A stretch of DNA of 64,000 bases from Hydrangea macrophylla. Its lineage: Eukaryota; Streptophyta; Magnoliopsida; Cornales; Hydrangeaceae. The DNA lies in contig CM066994.1 in NCBI GenBank assembly GCA_033977485.1, positions 9,054,001 to 9,118,000 of the forward strand, given 5' to 3'. The notes beneath the pieces are model-generated. The model was not told the DNA's origin, made no database searches, and saw only the letters and a list, made by a program, of their open reading frames with translations. Shown here one piece after another: positions 59,420 through 64,000 of the stretch. Both the position numbers and the translations under genes were made by a program. Position 1 is the stretch's first letter; each line of letters begins with the position of its first letter.

Positions 59420-62400
59420 TTACTTCACAAGCTGTTGCAGATCAATTCCCCAAGTGGATGCTAACTGCAACAACAGTTGTTCTGGTGTTGCACCTTCCCA
59501 ATCATCAGGTAGGTCAACTGTGGAAGAAGCTTCATTTAAATTCACCAAAAGCTCTCTTTTAACTTCCATAGGAGTGCCCAATATATCAGGTCCATTTTCT
59601 ACTACTATATCTACCAACTGCCATTACAAGAGAAGCAAAACAAAACCACATAAGCATTTTTTTTTCCCGGCTTAAAAGAGGAAGCTTTTTGAAGATGATG
59701 GAGCTTGTTAACTGGTCATTTCAGATGATCCAAACATTGGCTTTGTTTGGTCTGCGGATTTAGAGAAGGAAAAGAAAAAGGTTCCCTTGTTGGCTTTTTT
59801 TTTTTCCCATAACATTAGAAGTAAAATATTTCCTAAATATAATTGTAATAACAAAAAGGGTGGGAATTGACTCACTAGATTCAAAGTTTGTAGTTCATTT
59901 CTCACCATATTTCATTTTCCTTCCTATTTTCCTTATGGACCCAAAAGAGAAGAGTGTTTTCATGTCCTTCACTAAATCCATGAACCAAACGGAGCCTCAA
60001 AGAACAGAAAGAGGGGAGAAGAAGAAAAGAATAGGCAAAATCCATACCTGTTGAATCCAACATAAAGAGATGCCAAACAAGTTTTGCTCCAATAGAAATT
60101 GTGCAACAGCGTGCAAAACCTCGCTCGCCACCTCATCTGATAGTCGATCAAGTACAGGACCTGACCTGTCCATTAGTTTCACAAGCAAGAGATCATCTCC
60201 AGTCGACAAGACTTCTGCATACGCTGAATCCACATCACTCACATGAAGCGCATCCATTGCATTACTCCAAGAAGTCCAGATTGGGTCCCGCTCTTTCATA
60301 TTCTCATCCCCGAGGGATTCGGCAGTTAATTCTGGTATAGTCACTCTCGCAGTTCGAGTAGTTCCGTTATCATCACCGGCCACTCGAATTGCTTGCAAAG
60401 TTGCTTCGTCCTTCGAAGCTTGCCAAACACTTCTCGCAGAAGGACCCTCACCGAACCTAACAGGTCCAGACCCTTTATCCCAAGCTCTCCTAGGGCCCAT
60501 TTGCCCGTTTTTCCCAAATGTATGGAAATCCCCAGCCTCTGACGCATCAAATCTCCATGGTGAGCCCCTTGATCTTGTGCCCAAAGCAATACCGTCAGAT
60601 GGAGCAAACCTATCACCAAACTTGCCAGTATGGTACTCAGAGAAGCCATTGTACTTGCCTAAAGACCTATTGGAAGATCCCTCAAAACCCATGAAATTAC
60701 TACCTCTTCGGCTTGTTGATACGGATAAATCTCTCGCCATGTCTTCGACGACTCTTTCAAGACCCCGTACTCTGTTCTCTAAAGTCACCATGCTATTATG
60801 AGACCCACCCATGAAATCCTGTGACACAAGAAAACTATTATGTTCTGTTGGTTCGCGGATTAGTCAAGGAAGAGAAACGGGAAGGGAAAATGAGAAGGAA
60901 AAACCATTTACCTAGTATTTCATTTCAACGTTGACTCATATTAAGAATTACAATATCTTCAAACAAAGTAGGAAATCAAGAAAATAGGAACGGATGTGAT
61001 TCAAAATTTTCCAATTTTCTAATTTGCTCATTCATCCTATTTTCTTTTGTCTATTTTACTCATTGTTTTCCTTAGGTTCTATTTGGTTTGTGGATTTAGA
61101 GAAAGAAACGAAAAGGGAAAGGAAAACAAGAAGGAAAACCAGTTCCCTTGTGTTTTCTTTCATGCTCAAGTAAATAAAAATTTGAAAATTTTCAAAAAAT
61201 AATTGTAACTTCAGAAGAATGGGAGGGAAGTGACTCACAAGCTCGAATTTTTCCTTTCCCTAACTAAATCCACAAAGCAAACAGAGCCTTAGTAACCTAA
61301 GAAAGAAAAATGTTTTCCTAAGAGTCTGTTTCGTTCGTGGATTTTGTGAGGGCAAAGAAAGGAAAACACGAAGGAAAATGTTTTCCTCTATTTGGTTACC
61401 AAGGAAAATAGTGAGAAAAATAGAAAGGAAAACAAAATACAGTGGGAAATAAATCAAAATTTTGGAGACTGAATTGTTAAGAGAACAACATTTTTAATTT
61501 TCGACTTTTAATGTAATTTAAGCATGTTAAAAAACACAAGGGAACTTATTTTACTTGTTGTTTTCCTTTCCCTTTTCTTTTCCTTTTATGAGTCCGCAAA
61601 CCAAAGAAAGCCTTAGGGGAAAGAAGAGTAGATAACAATTTTCTCCATGCAAATTAGCTAACAGACCTGCAACATGTTCATGAGATGAGCCTGTTGTCTC
61701 TCCAACTGTAACAACTGCCTCTGGATAGCCAACCAATTTCCTTTTCCGTTTCCCCTCTCATCAGCCCATTTATCTCGAGGAAACCCTTCAAAATCTCGTT
61801 GACGAGATAACAAACCAGTATTTTCTCTCCCTACATTACAATTCTTATTGTCGATAGATTCATCATCTGGCTGGCAATTTGCCTTTGACGTTCCAGTTGG
61901 ATCTTTCCCATTTTGCTCTGACTCTTCCTCATTGTGTGAACTAGAAGAAGTGAGGCATCTACGAGGAACAACAACCTCTACAGGCAAATCATCCGAACTC
62001 CTTGTTTCAAGTTTCTGGAAGAACTCTGGGTTCAGTTCTTTTTCCGTTAATGCCGGTGCTTTCTTCTTCAATATCCCGACCGCTTTGTCAAAAATGTTGC
62101 CACCCGATTCCTTCGCTGATGCCTCCGTTCTAATGTCTCTGGGATTTGAAATTTTTAGGCCCTTTTCTGACCACTCAGCTGGTTCAGAGTTCTCACCATC
62201 TGAAACATTTAACAATATGATCATTATTATATTTAAATCGATAGGGTAAAATATATGTTAGTACCCTGTAGTTAGCGGAGTTACACTTTGGACTCTGTAT
62301 TTTCAAATGCATCACTTTGATCCCTCAAGTTTCAAAATGCATCACTTTGGGCCATGGATTTCCTACATTTTAGGTCCTAAATTGACACGATGTTGAAACT

Positions 62401-62732
62401 TGAGGGACCAAAGCGATGCATTTGGAAATGCAGGGTCCAAAGCTAGAAAACACGGCTATTCGGAAAGGCAGCCACACCCGTGCTTCCTAGGTCCAAAGTG
62501 AAACTCTGCTAAGACTATAAGTAGGGTACTAAAATATATTTTAGCCTAATTGATATGTGTATATCATTATGAAAAAAGCTAGTTGGAGGAACATTCAGCT
62601 GAAGAACGTGTTACCACTAAGCTTAGCATGAGACAAAGCTTTCTGGTCATCCAAAGCTCCATCTCCTCCTTTGCCTCCAATCTTTGTCCACAGCTGCAAT
62701 GCCTCTGTCATACTATCTCTGACGGGTTTTAT
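59420..62732 (-). CDS. TOR1-like: TORTIFOLIA1/SPIRAL2-like microtubule protein, 3' part
   Basis: Four minus-strand exons give the C-terminal 539 residues: 62732-62615, 62199-61667, 60818-60048 and 59617-59420, with GT-AG introns and matching phases. Recognisable blocks are KPVRDSMTEALQLWTKIGGK (end of the HEAT-like part), LLQLERQQAHLMNMLQ joined across an intron to DFMGGSHNSMVTLENRVRGL (a conserved coiled coil) and the C-terminal helical domain (EVASEVLHAVAQFLLEQNLF; LLLQLASTWGIDLQQLVK). Plant TOR1/SPR2 proteins bind microtubules, protect minus ends and shape directional cell growth. The N-terminal HEAT repeats were not found between 62733 and 64000, so the gene either continues beyond the window or has a long intron. 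Three introns are loaded with MITEs. The visible part looks intact. Confidence 0.93.
59739..59996. mobile_element. Tourist-like MITE in last TOR1-like intron
   Basis: GGCTTTGTTTGGTCTGCGGA and CCATGAACCAAACGGAGCC are inverted ends; GGATTTAG family. Confidence 0.75.
60842..61612. mobile_element. Cluster of three Tourist-like MITEs in one intron
   Basis: Head-to-tail members of the GGATTTAG family occupy nearly the whole intron 60819-61666. They lie at about 60842-61072 (right end unclear), 61075-61288 (flanked by TTA on both sides) and about 61323-61612. Confidence 0.7.
62240..62545. mobile_element. MITE-like fold-back in TOR1-like intron
   Basis: AGGGTAAAATATATGTTAGT and AGGGTACTAAAATATATTTT are inverted or nearly inverted ends. 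GAGTTACACTTTGGAC faces GTCCAAAGTGAAACTC and AAATGCATC faces GATGCATTT. Confidence 0.75.
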
Positions 62733-64000
62733 CTGAAACAACAATCATTTTCTATCGGAATGAGTACTATAGATTATAGAGAAAGGAATATCGCTGGTCT
62801 ACACCTATTTTAAATTTTTAGCTCACATATTCTCCAATTCTAACCCCAGCTGCTAGTAAGTTTTCACTCTATAAAACTTAGTTCAAAAAAAAAAGTGTAC
62901 TACATATTTCAAGTTTAAATGAAAAGCAACAAGTTCAACGGTCCATTAATAGAAACACTGACTGTGCTCAAGCGTCATAAAGAAGTTTGTGAATAGGTTC
63001 AGATTGAATATACAATTCATATTCACCAACCTTCCCCTCTGGCATCAAGAAAAAACTAGGGATTGGCTTCAAAATTAGGATGATGGGCAAACCTAGTGCA
63101 TGAGGCTCCAGCCATTACGGGGTTGAAGGAGAGCTTTAAAATTAGAATGAGGAATAAAAAACGTAAAACAATTGGAGTTTTTGTGTGAAAATGTCAAAAA
63201 TCGAGTTTTCTTGCAACTTTTTTTTGTTTTGCCATTAATTCAGCTTACTATCCGAATCTTAGAAGCAGGAACCTTTTAAATTGGTCACGCTCTCTCCACA
63301 GACTCTCGATTCCGCGCTTCTTACTAAGAAGCTTGTTGGAACCTCGCTCCCCTCATATTAGAACCTCGCTCCCACCACAACCAAGTCTCAAAATAGCCTA
63401 TAAATAGATTCAAGTTCTTATTTTGCTCAAATATTTTACCGAAGAAATATTTTTATGTCGGAACATATGGCTAAAGACTTTCAAAAACAAAATTTACAAT
63501 CAATATAGATTATGTCAATCTAAATTCCTTTGCAATAATTAGATATAAAATATATCTATATCAACTATTTGGACGCTTCTTAAATGCTCCCAACCTTTGA
63601 ACCTCTTAAAGTTTAACGCTTCCTCGTTCCCACTCCTGCCTCCGCCCCCGCCCCCGCCCCCGCCCCCGCCCCCGCTTCTTGCTTCTAAGATCCGAATCAC
63701 TACCCTATTGCAGTCATCCCAAATTCACAAGAAACTATTAAGCATTTCAATTCCAACTTTAATTGGAAAACTACAATAACTAAAGCCCACTGAAGAAACA
63801 ATGTGTAACATGGAAAAAGGCATAATGACCCACCTACAAGGTTTTTGACATAATGACCTCCACTTAACTTGAATACAACAAGCCTTATGGGATGTTCGGA
63901 AAGGCAAAGAATCAACTATGTGGTTCATAAGTGACCTAATTCTGTAAATTCAAGTGTTTGGTGAAAATCTGTTAAAGCTAGTTTTTTGTCAAACCAACAT
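62733..64000. other. Intron or 5' flank of the TOR1-like gene
   Basis: No further exon recognised. A (CCCCCG)n run lies at 63643-63675. The rest is AT-rich. Short frames near 63700-63928 show no family features. Confidence 0.55.

Noticed and set aside
63600..63779. Proline-rich frame
   Set aside because: It translates the CCCCCG repeat.

Overview
The window is nuclear DNA of a flowering plant, most likely a woody dicot (the species cannot be fixed from the sequence). Genes are few and widely spaced, have GT-AG introns, and are separated by LTR retrotransposons, many small DNA transposons (hAT, Mutator, Stowaway and Tourist types), microsatellites and broken gene pieces. I saw no bacterial, phage or CRISPR-like features and no tRNA or rRNA genes.

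Layout. 1-1152: decayed plant-mobile-domain gene carrying a 184-bp Mutator-type MITE. 827-8014: first copy of a large duplicated segment; it holds a 2.55-kb solo LTR, a Stowaway MITE and a dead RLCK-VII (PBL-type) kinase gene. 8015-10127: third, headless kinase fragment, then lipoxygenase and serine-carboxypeptidase-like remnants. 10334-14399 (minus): an apparently intact CC-NB-ARC-LRR immune receptor gene. 14400-22321: gene-free, with tandem repeats, a large fold-back with a nested hAT element and further nested MITEs. 22322-33902: one 11.6-kb Ty3/gypsy chromovirus-type element with 2.5-kb LTRs, target duplication CAGAT, ten in-frame stops and two frameshifts, and a 5' LTR disturbed by 1.4 kb of foreign DNA. 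33908-36700: decayed LTR element on the minus strand. 38073-44699: second copy of the duplicated segment, holding a 1.46-kb internally deleted copia element, a poly(A) retroinsertion and a hAT MITE, and leading into the intact PBL-type kinase gene (41966-45514). 48080-58253 (plus): complete 12-exon gene for a plant organellar family A DNA polymerase. 59420-62732 (minus): 3' half of a TORTIFOLIA1/SPIRAL2-like microtubule protein gene, whose 5' part is not visible in the window.

Functional links. The kinase and the receptor belong to families that act in pattern- and effector-triggered immunity, and their neighbourhood looks like a small, turning-over immune-gene cluster. The polymerase (organelle DNA replication and repair) and the TOR1-like gene (microtubule dynamics) are convergent housekeeping genes whose introns have collected MITEs. 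The two segment copies give matched filled and empty insertion sites, so most mobile elements there are delimited to the base with their target duplications. I did not find a convincing new multi-gene system. The most unusual signals are the phased ATCGAT-core palindromes in two different LTR elements, a near-identical conversion-like tract between the kinase copies, a predicted GC-AG intron in the polymerase gene, and the composite 5' LTR.
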